A program made the translations under genes and the position numbers. DNA of 64,000 nucleotides. Source: Haematobia irritans. Taxonomy: Eukaryota > Arthropoda > Insecta > Diptera > Muscidae. The notes below the pieces were generated by a model. It made no database searches. It was not told the DNA's origin and saw nothing but the letters and a program-made list of their open reading frames with translations. This document shows, piece after piece, positions 44,161 to 56,060 of this stretch; within the stretch, counting starts at the first letter, position 1; each line of letters starts with the position of its first letter. Location: the NCBI RefSeq assembly GCF_050003625.1, contig NC_134397.1:220968537-221032536 (forward strand), given 5' to 3'.

Positions 44161-44720
44161 CCCAGCAAAAAAAGCGTCGCCAAAAAAGTAATGAAAATGT
44201 TTTTTTGGATCCGGAAGTGGTGCAAAATTGACGCAGAAGCGATGGATTTAACATGGGCTTGTCATAGGACGGAAGTCCTCCATTTAACAGTCGTTGTACT
44301 GAATTTGCATCACTTCTTAAGGTGCGATCCGAATTCAATGTTTTGGATGTAAATTAGAAAATTCTGTGATAGTCTGTCAAATACATAATTTTTATAATTT
44401 TTTATAATTTTTAACGCTTGTCGGAAACGTTTGAAGTCAAATATTTTCTAACATTCACAATTTTTTCAGATTGGATTTAGCATTTTTTTCGACAAAATTG
44501 AAATGAATTCTACCATTTTAAGAATTCTTACTCTATTTGCAACCTTTTTAAAACAGAAAAAAAAAAATTACCCATTAAAAGTATGAAAAAACATGTTATA
44601 AAAAATTCAATTAAAAGAACTTCCTGGAAAGTTAAAATAAAGAACATCATTGGGAATGCATCTTCTGGAAGTGCTTTTAAAGTTGTGCCTTTGGAAGAAC
44701 TTCCAAATTTGTTTGCTGGG
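44161..44720. mobile_element. 560-bp MITE with CCCAGCAAA terminal repeats
   Basis: It starts CCCAGCAAAAAAAGCGTCGC and ends AATTTGTTTGCTGGG. Both ends are present, so this is the reference copy for the family also seen at 7247, 19868 and 36594. Non-coding; the small open frames have no domain. Confidence 0.65.
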
Positions 44721-45010
44721 ATGTTGTAAATGCACGTTTCTGGTTGTATCTTAAAAGATACAGTGTGCATTTAAGGGTTAATTATATAGATCTTATTTAT
44801 TGAATTTCCATTTCCTCTTTTGATATACAAATAAACCTATTCACGTACAAACACAGACAAGAATATCACGAAAATTTTTCCAATTAAAATTTTAAATGAG
44901 TTTTAAAAAATATTAAATTAAAAACATAATTGATTCGACAAATTTTTTAATTGAAACAAAAATTAGTTGTATCAATTGAATTTTTAATTGATTTGATAAG
45001 AAAATAGTTT
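44721..45010. repeat. Spacer and AATTGATTTG repeat remnant
   Basis: The 3' half (44870-45000) belongs to the AATTGATC/TTTTTAATTG repeat group also seen at 31472. The 5' half is unassigned. Confidence 0.4.
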
Positions 45011-45012
45011 TA

Positions 45013-46325
45013 TACCCACCACCATAAAATGGTGATGGGGGTATAATAAATTTGTCATTACATTAACACATCGAAATATCGATTTCCTTCTATATAAAGT
45101 GTATATATTCTTGATCAGGAAGAAATTCTAAGACGATATAAGCATGTCCGTCTGTCTGTCTGTTGTAATCACGCTACAGCCTTCAATAATGGTGCTATCG
45201 TCCTGAAATTTGTCACAGATTCGTTTTTGTTTGAGGGCAGGTCAAGTTCGAAGATGGCTATATTGGTCCAAGTTTTGATATAGTGTCCATATAAACCGAC
45301 CTCCCGATTTGGGATCTTGGGCTTATAAAAACCGTAGTTTTTATCCAATTTGCCTGAAATTTAAAATCTATAAGTATTTTAGGACCATAAGAAGTGTGCT
45401 GAAAATGGTGCTTATGGGTCCATGTTATGGTGTAGCCCCCATATAGACCGATCTCCCGATTTTGCTTCTTGGGCGTCTAGAAACTGTTTCTATCCGATTT
45501 GCCTGAAATTGAAAATCTAGAGGTATCTTAGGACCACAAATTTGTGTGTGGAAAATGGGATGTATCAGTCCATGTTTTGGTGTAGCCCCCATATAGACCG
45601 ATCTCCCGATTTTGCTTCTTGGGCTTATGGAAACTGTATTTACTATCCGATTTGCCTGAAAGTGGAAATCTAGAGGTATTTTGGGACCATAAATTGGTGT
45701 GCCGAAATTGGGGTGTATCGGTGTATGTTTTCGTGCAGCCCCCATATAGACCGATCGCCCGATTGTATTTCTTGGCAGTCTAGAAACTATATTTTCTATC
45801 CGATTTGCTTGAAATTGAAAATCTAGAGGTATTTTAAGATCACAAATAGGTGTGTCGCAAATGGTGCCTATCGGTCCATGTTTTGGTGTAGCCCCCATAT
45901 AGACCGATCTTCCAACTTTACTTGTTGGCCTTCTAGAATCCGTAGTTTATATCCAATTTCTGTGAAATTAGAAATCTAGAGGTATTTTGGGACCATAAAG
46001 AGGTGTGTCGAAAAAGGTCCGTATCGGTCCATGTTTTGGTGTAGCCCCCATATAGACCGATCTCCCAAATTTACTTCTCCGGCTTCTAGAATCCGTAGTT
46101 TATATCCAATTTGCCTGAAATTGGAAATCTAGCGGTATTTTAGGACCATAAAGAGGTGTGTCGCAAATGGTGCCTATCGGTCCATGTTTTGGTGTAGCCC
46201 CCATATAGACCGATATCCCGATTTTACTTCTTGGGATTATAAAAACCGTAGTTTTTATCCAACATGCCTGAAATTGGAAATCTAGAGGTATTTCAGGACC
46301 ATCAAGAGGTGTGCCAAAAATGGCA
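45013..46325 (-). mobile_element. Helentron/DINE-1-like family C element, copy 3
   Basis: Left hairpin TATACCCACCACC...GGTGATGGGGGTATAA, then AGTGTATATATTCTTGATC and a shortened (GTCT)n. Six monomers follow with GGTGTAGCCCCCATATAGAC words. The right end is lost at about 46325, where CACGA-rich sequence begins. The 157-codon minus open frame 45425..45898 spans three monomers and is repeat-derived. Confidence 0.7.
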
Positions 46326-47560
46326 CACGAATCACGATAAAATTCACGCACACAATAAAATTCATGTTCACGATAAAATCCACGTTCACGAAAAAAAATC
46401 ACACTCAAGGAAATATCCATGATCACGATTAAATTCATGGTCACGCTTAAGATTTCATTAGCGTCCCTTGTTCGCTGGTGAACCATACTTTAATTTTGTT
46501 ATTTTGCTCTGATTCCGTGTGTTATGCAAATGTTCTTTACTCATGAGTAATTGCAGCGAGTAATGAGGTTTGTCGTGAATAACGAATATTTTCATGAATC
46601 AATTTCGAATTTTCGACATTCACGAAAAATTTCGTGAATCACGATAATTTCCGTGAATTATGAGAATTGTCGTGCCTCAAATTTATTCGTGAATCACGAG
46701 AATTGTAGTGCATTGTACATGAGCTTGAGGCTCTAAACTTTGCTCGTGCGTGAGAATGACTTTTCATTTTCATTTGTACCCTGTTCGACGAGTGGAGCAT
46801 GAAAGCATAAAACTGAATAAATATTGTCGATTTAGTATTTTTTGATACTCATGTATGGAGTGATTATAATTATGCACCTGTTACATATTTGCTTTGCGAT
46901 TTTTTTTTAACAAATTTCCTGTATTGTTGTATCCGCAGCATTATTAATTAATACTACTAATCACAATTAGTAGTTATTAGAGGTGTGTGTGTGACATGAA
47001 ATTTTCATGACGTGAGTCGTGAATGAAATTCAAACTCAATCTTGTGAATGTGCGTGAATGGGTCTAAACAAAAATGTGTTGTGCGTTAGCGTGATTGAAA
47101 ATGAAATTTCGTTCGTGAACGTGCGAGAGTAAAATTTCTTCAAAATCACACTCACGCACGAGAAAAATCACAATCACGAGCTAATTTTCCTTCACGACAA
47201 AATCATGCACACCGATTTCAAACAACTTCGCTGGTTTTCAATAGCGTCCATTATTACATGGTTTAGTTTGGATAATGGTTCTGTCGTGAGTTAAGTGAAA
47301 ATGTTCCTTACTCATGAGAAATTGCATCTGGTCATAAGATTTGTCGAATCACGAGAATTCTTATGAGCATGAGGCTTTAAACATTGCTCATGTGTGAGTA
47401 AGACTTTTCAGTACGTGAATCTGCGTGGGAGTGAATTTGTTTACCCACATATCGTGCGTAAGTAAACATTCTTCGAGAGTGTGCATGAGCGTGAATCAAA
47501 TTACACTCACGCGTACACCTCTAGTAATTATAAATCGAAGGTTTTGTATAATTGCATATG
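46325..47560. repeat. CACGA/TCGTG-rich repeat region of unknown type
   Basis: The words CACGATAAAATTCACG, TCACGAGAATT and GAATCACGAG recur dozens of times in both orientations. AGAGGTGTGTGTG (46979) and CGTACACCTCTAG (about 47512) resemble opposite ends of one unit. No coding potential or known terminus was recognised. Confidence 0.5.
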
Positions 47561-47635
47561 TCACGGCACGATTCATACAAACTTGACATTCTACCCTCAG
47601 AAAAAAGTTTACTTGGATCCACAGATTTAGACCTT

Positions 47636-48551
47636 CACGCAAAGAAAAAAAACGTTTGGAAAACGTGTACCGAAAACATTTTTCTTTTGTTAGAGTTTTT
47701 TGAATTGCTTCGAAAATTTTAAACTTTTATCACCAAAAAAAATCGTTTGTTACAAAATTTTTATTTTTTCAATAAAAAAAGTTATTTTTGAAACAACAAC
47801 ACAGTCCATTTCGTTTATATCAAACACTGTTCTTTTCCGACTTTAGGTCTTTAATAAGACACAGTTTACAGTTCAAAATTTAATATACTACAATGTAATG
47901 TTGAACATTTTTTCGGAATCTTCCGAACATATCTGGAATATATGTAAAAAAAAACAAAAAAAAAAAAAAAACTTTGGTCGAAGCGGGGATCGAACCCACG
48001 ACCCTTGGCATGCAAGTCGGACGTAGCAACCACTGCTCCACGGTGCCAAACTAAATGTTTGTTTCTGTTAAATAAACTTTGTTTATTCGGTTCGTGGGCG
48101 CCGCAAGCTATGCTATATAAATATAACTTATATGGATATTTATCTATTGATGACCATAACAGGTACATAGCTCAGTGGTTAGTGTGTTGGCTTACAAAGT
48201 GCATGGTCCGCGGTTCGATTCTCCGTCCAGGTGAAAGGTAAAAAAATTTTAAAAATTTATAAAGTCGTATAATTTCTTCTACATTGTTGGTATTACAGAA
48301 AAAGGTGCTAAGAACTAAAAAACTTCGTGGAAGTGAGAAAGATGTGATGGAAAATGCAATTAGCCAGAAAAAAATTTTTTTTGAGTTAGTCTTTATGAAA
48401 TTGTTTTTACATCCTGGAAAAGTATAAAGGTTTATCACAAAAAGTATATACTTTTCTTCCAAATGCACTTCCTTTCAACGAAAAGCAAATGAGAAACGAA
48501 CTTTGTTTGTCTAAAATTTCGTTTGGGAGGAAAGAATTATTTTTTTGCGTG
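47636..48551. mobile_element. 916-bp MITE with divergent tRNA-like pair, copy 2
   Basis: Same ends as the copy at 5998 (CACGCAAAGAAAAAA and TTTTTTTGCGTG). The right flank is TA; the left flank reads TT. tRNA-like units lie at 47976-48047 (minus; B-box GGGTTCGATCCC) and 48162-48232 (plus; A-box TAGCTCAGTGG, B-box GGTTCGATTCTC). The two copies differ mainly by scattered substitutions and A-run length. Confidence 0.75.
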
Positions 48552-49943
48552 TACCATATTTCCCAAACTCTGGTGTACGTATATATGGGAGCAATATACA
48601 ATCTGAACCAATTTTGACTAAATTTGACATGCATAGTTAGAATAATAATTCTGCTATCTATGCGAAATTTTACGTAAATGGGAGTATAACTTTGGCCCCC
48701 CTGGTCATATGAGTGCAAATCGGACGGGAGATATATATGGGAGCCATATCTAAATCTGAATCGATTTCAACCAAATTTGGCACAATTACCTATACTACTA
48801 AACGTACTCCTTGTGCGAAATTTGAAGCCAATCACGGCAAAACCCTGGATTTTTAGGCCATATAAGTTCAAATCGGACGAAATATATATGGGAGCTATAT
48901 CTAAATCTGAACCGATTTCAATCAAATTTTGCACACTTGACTATACTACTAATTGTACTCTAAATCTGAATCGATTTCAACCAAATTTGGCACAATTACC
49001 TATACTACTAAACGTACTACTTGTGCGAAATTTGAAGCAAATCACGGCAAAACCCTGGATTTTGAGGCCATATAAGTTCAAATCGGACGAAATATATATA
49101 TGGGAGCTATATCTAAATCTGAATCGATTTTGACCATATTTGGCACCTACAATAGTATCGTTAAAAGTACCGCTTGTGCCAAATTTGGAGAAAGTCAAGG
49201 CAAAACTCTGGCTTTTGAGACCATATAAGTCCAAATCGGGCGAAAGATATATATGGGAGCTATATCTAAATCTGAACCGATTTCAACAAAATTTGACACA
49301 CATAACGATACTATTAAACGTACCCCTTGTGCAAAATTTGAAGCAAATCACAGCAAAACTCTGGCTTTTGTGGCCATATAAGTTCAAATCGGATGAAAGA
49401 TATATATGGGAGCTATATCTAAATTTGAACCGATTTCAATCAAATTTACCAAGCATTGGTAGAATGTAAATACTACCCTCTGTGCAAAATTTCACGAAGA
49501 TCGGTAGTAAACTTTGGCCTCTGTGGTCATATGAGTCTAAATCAGACGAAAGATATATATGGGAGCTATATCTAAATCTGGACCGATTTGGCTAATATTT
49601 TGCAAGATTTTCAAATTTCATAAAATATTTGGATGTACGGTATTTCAAGAAAATCGGTTGATAAACACGCTAACTATGACCACATCGGAGATAAATATAT
49701 ATGGCAGCTATATCTAAATCTGAACCGATTTTTTCCAAAACCAATAGCGATTGTCTCTGTCCCAAGAAACGGCCCTATGTCAAATTTGAGGACGATCGGA
49801 CTTAAATTGCGAGCTGTACTTTGTGCACAAAATTACATATACAGACAGACGGACGGACGGACAGACAGGCGGACATCGCTAAATCGACTCAGAATTTAAT
49901 TCTAAGCCGATCGGTATACTAAAAGATGGGTCTATGACCACTA

Positions 49944-52900
49944 GTAGTAGTAGTATTCTTTATTTAAATTTCATTAAATTACAATTCAAATATTTGAATA
50001 AAAGTAAGCAATATATGTATGTATAATTTAAATATAAGAAAGATAGGATTCATTCGACTATGACCTTAGGTCGTCAGTCTTTTATAATATTTTACATAAA
50101 ATTTTGAAGATATACATGTTTTGATTTATAAGTTGTATTCACTTAGTAGATACGTTCTATATTGAGTACATACTCTGATGAAAGAAGCTAAATTTTTCCA
50201 GCTAATTATAAACCCATTTAGTATTGATATAAGTTCATGCTCTTCAAGGAATATCCTTTGGAAGTACATTTTTCTGAATTCCTTTAGGGCTGGACATCGG
50301 CCTAGAAAATGTAGTATGTTTTCTGTCTCATTTAAATTACACATAGAGCAATTCGTATTACCACCCATGCGAAATGTTCTGCCATTTAATTCTATCATAT
50401 CGGCCCTTGCCTTAAGGATCCATGTTATTTCATGTTGAGCTAAGTTTTCATTAAAATATGTATGCCCTACTCCAGGGTCCAGTTTTGAATAAATTCGTTT
50501 TGTTTGATTTGTTTTAATGTATGCGCTAGAAATGTATTTTGACGTGAGAGAATGTAGAAGTATTTCCATGTTGCTGATCCATTCTTCTTTCGAAGACCAT
50601 AGATTTACACGAGCCATGTTGTGTTCATCTAACAATGCGTTCAATTCTTTTGTCCAAAATATCTGGGCTTCCAACGTCTTTTTTGCTAATTCCTGTGGCA
50701 GTCTGCCATTGTTGTAATCAAATATTATCCGAAGTAGATATTTTAAGTGTGAGGAGAGAGTGTGAATGTGGCTTTTTTTCGACTCCTGTTTCTAAAAAAG
50801 TTGGTGTAAAAGAGGACATTCTTAGAATTTTCTTAAGAAAGAATAATAGTAGTTTATCCACTTCATCGAAATTTGAAAAACCCCATACTTGCGATCCATA
50901 ACTTTGTATTGCTCTACATACTGCTAAAAATAACTTCCATTGTGCGTTCAGAGATATGTTAGATTTGCTGAGAAAATTTCTCCATGTTGTATTTATACTT
51001 GTTTTAGCCGCATTATTGCGGGTTTCAATGTGTTTTTTAAAAGAAAGTTTTGGCGTTAAAATCATACCTAGGTAACAATATTCTGATGTAACACAAATTT
51101 CGTTTCCATGGTAATACCATTTTTCACTCGCCGATAGTTTCCCTCCTTTTCTAAATACCATAATTTTGGATTTGTCTAAGTTTACCTCCATGTTCCACAA
51201 CTTGCAGTAGTTTTCCAACTTATGTATCATACATTGCATCATATATGTGTCATTTGCCAAAATTACAATGTCGTCCGCATAAAGCAAAAGTCGGATATTG
51301 AGCTCTTCAATATTTACACCACCGCCGATATATTCATGTAGATCATCTAAGTAAAGCGCAAAGAGTAGTGGTGATAACAAGCATCCCTGCTTAACTCCCG
51401 CGGATGTACTAAATTGGCTGGTTAACTCTTTTCCCGTCCATATAGCAAAATCTGTATGTTGATAAACATTTTCGATAAACCGTACAACTTTTGTAGATAC
51501 ACCAATAAGATGAAGTTTGTATATTAGTGCTTTCCGAGACACATTATCGAATGCTGCTTTAAAATCAACGAAAAAAGCATATGTTTTCTTGTTCTGGTGC
51601 CAATTATGAATAATGGAAGCAAGATTGAAAATATTGTCTGCTGTGGAATATCCTTTTCTGAATCCTGCCTGATATTCATTAAGTTTATTATGGTTTTCGA
51701 CCCAATTAGCTAGCCGCTCGGTTAGGATACCCATCATTATTTTTGGTAAACTGTTCATAAATGATATGCCACGGTAGTTTTGCGCCAATGTTTTATCTCC
51801 TTTTTTAAAAATTGGGTATATTATACTTTTAACAAATGAAGGCTCAGCTCTACCAGTTTCAAAGATATTGTTAAACATTTTGGTTATTTCTTGAAGGAAT
51901 TCGTCAGGTGCAAACTTATAAAACTCGTACGGTATACCATCTTCGCCAGGAGCTTTATTTAACTTAGTCTTACTTAAGTTTTGTTTTAATTCTGCTAAGG
52001 TAATTTCCTTATCCAAATCGTAGTCCGCATAGTACATATGTGCATATTGAAAATTATTGCTTATTTGAGGGCGGTTTAGTAAATTTTCAAAGTAAGATCT
52101 TAGTTCGTCTGCCTGCACTACAATGCCAGTTGTTTCTTCGTTTCGAATTTCTCGTGCTATCTTCCACCATTCTTTTGAATCTTTCACTTGGTCTATTTTT
52201 CTTTCAAGTCTATAATAATACTCGTATTTAGCATTGTGACATATTTGTTTATATTTTTTGTTACAATTTAAATATTTATTTTTGTTTTCTATGCTAGATT
52301 CCTTTCTGTATTTTCTCAACCATTTAAAGGATTCTTTTCTTGCATTATGACACCGTATGTCAAACCATCTTTCTGATTTCGTAAATATAATTCTATTTTC
52401 CTGTGTTGATTTATATGCTTCTTCTACAAGACTTGTTAGACGTGTGAAATCGCTTAAAGAATCTTGATAACCAGTTTCAATTAATTGTCGCAATTTACTT
52501 TGGTATTCTGCTAATTTTCTGTGGTTCCATTGGAGCTTTGGTAAGATGGTATTTGTGTCATTTCGATATGGTGTAGATTTGACAACAACTGATAGAGTTA
52601 TTGGCATGTGGTCTGACCAGATTTGATTATCGACTTTAAAAGAAGTAATGTGGGCCAGGAAATCTTGTGAGATTGCGCAGATATCGTTTACTGAAGTCCC
52701 AACCGTGTTTATAAAAGTAAATTCTCCACACTCATCGCCCTGTACCATACCGTTGGCTATCATTATCCCATAGTCGTAACAAAATTGAATAAAATCTCTT
52801 CCTCTGGCGTTTACTTCTTTATCTCTCGACTTCCTCTCCAATAAAATAGTACGCGAGTATATGGGTAAATCATCAAAATTTATTTGCATTTCACCAACAC

Positions 52901-53311
52901 GTATATTTAGATCGCCAATTACTATTGGGTTTACTATATCGTTTTCCGAAAAACACGTATTTAATTTTTTGAAGTCTTCATACCAAGTTGCCCCTCTCAT
53001 ATATAAAGGTATTATATTAAATAAATTTTCTTGTAGAGATACTTCAATAAAAGTTATATTTGATTTTGTCTGTAGTGAACATTTTATGCCTTCTGTCCTC
53101 AGATATTTTTTAACTCCGATTATACATCCTCCCATGGCTCTTCCAAATCTCGAGTTTTTTTTCGCTGGTTCAAAGTGTAATATAAAATCCCCAAAATATT
53201 TTTCAAAACTTCCTGCTTTATCGGAGGTTATATGGGTTTCTAGTAGAGCAAAAATATCGTATCTTCGTATATATTGCTTAAATTCAGTTTTTTTTCAGTT
53301 TTTTTGGTTAT
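49944..53311 (-). mobile_element. 5'-truncated LINE (Jockey-superfamily-like), about 3.4 kb
   Basis: The element is inserted in a Helentron A tail. TGACCACT is present on both sides (49936-49943 and about 53312-53319), and unoccupied copies (for example at about 10140) show it once. In sense orientation the 3' end is an (ACT)n microsatellite (TACTACTACTAGT), as in several non-LTR clades. The 5' end is cut inside the endonuclease domain, the typical result of incomplete reverse transcription. Confidence 0.85.
50126..53297 (-). pseudogene. LINE ORF2: endonuclease and reverse transcriptase, one frameshift
   Basis: The frame is open from about 53297 to 50718, beginning inside the apurinic-like endonuclease. 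DIFALLETH carries the catalytic Glu, VIGDLN the Asp, SVND follows, and IWSDHMPI is the final His motif. The reverse transcriptase has KLNKAPGEDGIPYEFYK, FVDFKAAFDN, GVKQGCLLSPLLFALYLDDL and LLLYADDIVI (YADD). At about 50740 a one-base slip in an A-run changes frame. The last 180 codons (50126-50674) include the zinc-finger-like CSMCNLNETENILHFLGRC. The Met at 53135 is internal, not the true start. The protein is nearly intact except for the 5' truncation and this slip, suggesting a fairly young insertion. Confidence 0.88.
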
Positions 53312-53542
53312 TGACCACTATTTCTTGGCGTTACATACAAATGCACAAACTTATTATACCCTGTACCACAGTAGTGGTACATTATTAAAATATGAAAGTA
53401 TATTAGAATTTAAACAAAATAAAAAATATACATATATAAAACAAAATCTCATCTGTCATTCCCAAAACTATCACATTCACTCAAAACAACTGATATACAT
53501 ATCGTGGTATGTTTAAAATAAGTAGCATTGGGGAAAGAAGAA

Positions 53543-53709
53543 CTAAGCTCTGCTAATGAACTTTATCCAAAAACCATTCTTGGGTACAAGTTGGAAGCCT
53601 GCAGGATTCAATTTCAAGGGAATACAACTCTTTTGGGCAGGGACCAATTTAAATTCCCTCAATAAATAGTAGACCATGACTTTAGTTTCCAGTAAAGCAA
53701 ATCGTGATC
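53543..53709 (-). CDS. P450 last exon
   Basis: Acceptor TCAATTGCAG; two bases complete the Gly of NCIG, then SRFALLETKVMVYYLLREF and the C-terminal strand; stop TAG at 53543-53545. 167 bp. The heme-loop Cys is in the preceding exon, so the intron falls right after the CxG motif. Confidence 0.88.
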
Positions 53710-55013
53710 CTGCAATTGAAAATTTAAAAATTAGATATGTATGCTAAGAAAACAAAGTCCCCTCCCATTTACCCTTATCTTACCAATACAATTACGAGGT
53801 CCCACACCAAATGGCATAAAAGCACATGGATGCAGTTTTTCCTTGTTATCTGGATTGAATCTTTCTGGATCGAATTTCATGGGATTCTCAAAATATTTGG
53901 CATCACGATGAAAACCAACTATAGGCATCCAAATAATATCACCTTTCTTTAATTCCAATTTTTGACCATCGCCCAGATCATATGATATATCTTTGGAGCA
54001 CACTCGATCAGCTGCTATGGCCCCTGGCCATTTACGCAAACATTCTTGAACCACCATATCCAAATATTGCATACCCATAATGGTTTCATAACCGAGAGTT
54101 TTACCTTCCAACTGCTCTTCAACATCTTGAATTTCTTGTAGAAGTTTCTCCTGGACATCAGGATTCTCCATTAATTCGTGACATGTTAGACAGGTGAGGG
54201 CAGCAGAGGTTTCGAATCCAGCAAAAAAGAAAAGGAAACATTGTCCCACAATATCAACATCGCTCCATTCACGATTGGACGTCTTGCCATTGTCATGATT
54301 CTTGAACATGCCCCGTGACTCCATCAACATATTGATCATATCGGGTCTTATGATATTGTGTTCCTGACGATATTTCATAGCATCCAAAACCAATCTCATG
54401 AAATAATCGGTGGATTCTTTATCAAAGAGCTGTATATCTAATAACTATAGAGGTAAAAATTTATAAAAAAAATTACTGACTTTCTTCTAAACCCAAATGA
54501 CCTACCTTCATTAATTTCTTGAAATTGGCAAATAACATAAACTTCAAATTTTGGGCAAAGGTAAATGTAGTCACTTTCTTTCCCATTTGATAGAATTCAT
54601 TATCCATATCGGCATATGAATCCACTTGCAGGCCAAAAGCTGTCGAGGCAATTATATCATTGGTGAAACGTGTTATGAAGTCCTTAACTTCCAATTCCAA
54701 ACCCTGTGGCGTAAAAACGCTCGGTTGTTTCTTCACATGGGCCAATGTGTGTTGAGCCACCTCATTCATCAGCTGAAACATGGAACGCATTTTACTTCCC
54801 GTAAAAGCTGGACTTAGAGTACTACGCATATCCTTCCATTTATTATCCTTCATCATAAATAATGAGGCAGCAAAGAGATTTTTGTTGTCAGTGTCATCGA
54901 ACATCGATCGATGATTTACAAAATGTTCAAAATCTTTTATGGCAATCTGTTTAACCAAGTCGGGATCGCGTATCATGTATAGAGGTTGACGTTGATCAAA
55001 AACGCCATAAACC
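53543..55013 (-). CDS. Cytochrome P450, CYP9-like, three C-terminal exons (N-terminal exon not found)
   Basis: Exons 54506-55013, 53784-54444 and 53543-53709 join with GT-AG introns of 61 and 74 bp to give about 443 residues. Visible motifs: RSTLSPAFTGSKMR in the helix C region (typical of CYP9-type clan 3 P450s), AGFETSAA (helix I oxygen-activation), ECLR (helix K ExxR), DPERF, and FGVGPRNCIG (heme-binding Cys). The end PLKLNPAGFQLVPKNGFWIK also suits this group. P450s of this type are ER enzymes that oxidise lipophilic compounds, including insecticides in some species. About 80 N-terminal residues with the membrane anchor should lie in an exon upstream (above 55014), but none was found up to 64000. 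No stop or frameshift occurs in the exons, so the gene may be functional. Confidence 0.88.
53784..54444 (-). CDS. P450 middle exon (helices I and K, heme loop)
   Basis: Acceptor CCTCTATAG, donor ATTG|GTAAGA, 661 bp, phase 0 in and phase 1 out. It begins LLDIQLFDKESTDYFMR. A second AG 15 bp further in would start at LFDKE in the same frame, so the first five residues are uncertain. It contains FFFAGFETSAAL, ECLRKWPGA, FENPMKFDPERF and PFGVGPRNCIG. Confidence 0.9.
54506..55013 (-). CDS. P450 N-proximal exon present in the window
   Basis: Acceptor CTTTTTTTCAG, donor AAG|GTAGGT, 508 bp, one base to finish a split codon and phase 0 out. It reads VYGVFDQRQPLYMIRDPDLV, then FEHFVNHRSMF and the helix C motif. 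The acceptor phase shows that an upstream coding exon must exist or have existed. Confidence 0.88.
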
Positions 55014-55155
55014 CTGAAAAAAAGGAGAAATAAAAACCACATGGTTTCAATAAATAAAGACTAATGATTTGTTTTTGAAGACATTATCTCTGCATTAATT
55101 TTTGTACAAAATATCCATGAAACATTTGGTTCGATGTCCTTTATATCAGTCCGTA
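55014..55155. other. P450 intron 1, first part, low-copy
   Basis: Only about 140 bp of unique intron sequence separates the exon acceptor from the first transposon. Its polypyrimidine tract is good. Confidence 0.4.
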
Positions 55156-55637
55156 CACGGACGAAAAAGACTGTTTTTCATATGTTTGGATGTAAAAATT
55201 ATATGTTTGGAACTCAAATTTTTTAACACAATATTTTTAAGTGCAAGCATATAATGTGCATAAACTAGCATAAGATGTCTGGGACATATATGTTAATATG
55301 TTAGAACATATTATGTTTGGGACAGAAAATGTTTGTAAATATAATATGCTTAGATGCAAACAAATATTAATTAAGAAATAGCCAATAAATATATATGTGT
55401 TTAGAAAGAGAGACGTAAAGAGTATGCTGCAAGTAAAATAATGGAAGTAACCTTAAAAATATATCCACACAAAGAAAATTTCATTAAAATTTTTTTCTAC
55501 CAATGCATGTCCTAAGGTGAAACATAATATGTTTGAACAATACAAACAATATTTTGTTTGGACCAATCCTGAAAATATATATGCTTGAAGCAAAATGTGT
55601 TTGGGGTATATGTTACAGAAGCGTTTTTTTTGGGGTG
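55156..55637. mobile_element. 482-bp TA-flanked ATATGTTTGG-family MITE, reference copy
   Basis: It starts CACGGACGAAAAAGACTG and ends GCGTTTTTTTTGGGGTG, with TA on both sides. This short form lacks tRNA-like units and is the uninterrupted version of 29715..31292. Words such as CATATGTTTGGA and CATATTATGTTTGGGAC recur. Confidence 0.72.
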
Positions 55638-55689
55638 TAGGACACACAATGAGGGCTATAGACTTCAAAAAAGTATTCAAATGTCCTTT

Positions 55690-56060
55690 CTGGACTTTAT
55701 TTTCCCATATACATACATCTGACCCGATTTAGACAAAATTTGTTAGACTTCTACAAAATCTATAGACTTAAAATTTAAGTCGTCTAATTCCCTGGGGTGG
55801 AACACAATGTTAGTAAAAAATATGGGAAACATTGGCATGTATATACAGAAATTTACTTCTACTTTCTGTGTAAAGTTTCAAGTAAATCGGAGTAAAACTT
55901 TGGCTTCTGTGGTTATATGAGTGTAAATCGGTTGAAGATATATGTATGTGGGAGGTATATCTAAATCCGAAGCAAATTTGGCCCACAAAGTTAAAATATT
56001 AATTTCAATCCCTGTGCAAAATTTCACGTAAATCTCATATGACTCAGTGACACATGAGTG
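55690..56060 (+). mobile_element. Helentron-like family A fragment (resumes at 58221-58259 and 58550-58705)
   Basis: AGACTTCTACAAAATCTATA GAC and GGAACACAATGTTAGTAAAA come from the head region, followed by degenerate monomers. It continues beyond the following MITEs as CATATCGGGCGAAAGATATA at 58228 and as the CAAATTTGAAGTCGATTGGA tail segment at 58578. Confidence 0.6.

Larger units (their letters stand above)
48552..53382 (+). mobile_element. Helentron-like family A element, copy 6, split by a LINE
   Basis: Monomers run from about 48590 to 49700 with GGAGCTATATCTAAATCTGA words. Then come the GACAGACGGACGGACGGACA microsatellite and TGGGTCTATGACCACT, where the LINE enters. After the LINE the tail resumes with ATTTCTTGGCGTTACATAC and a hairpin ending at about 53378. 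The head is missing. Confidence 0.68.

Noticed and set aside
53731..53783. Extension of the P450 frame past NCIG
   Set aside because: The reading KIRVNGRG is intron; the true continuation SRFALLETK is in the next exon after a TTGCAG acceptor.
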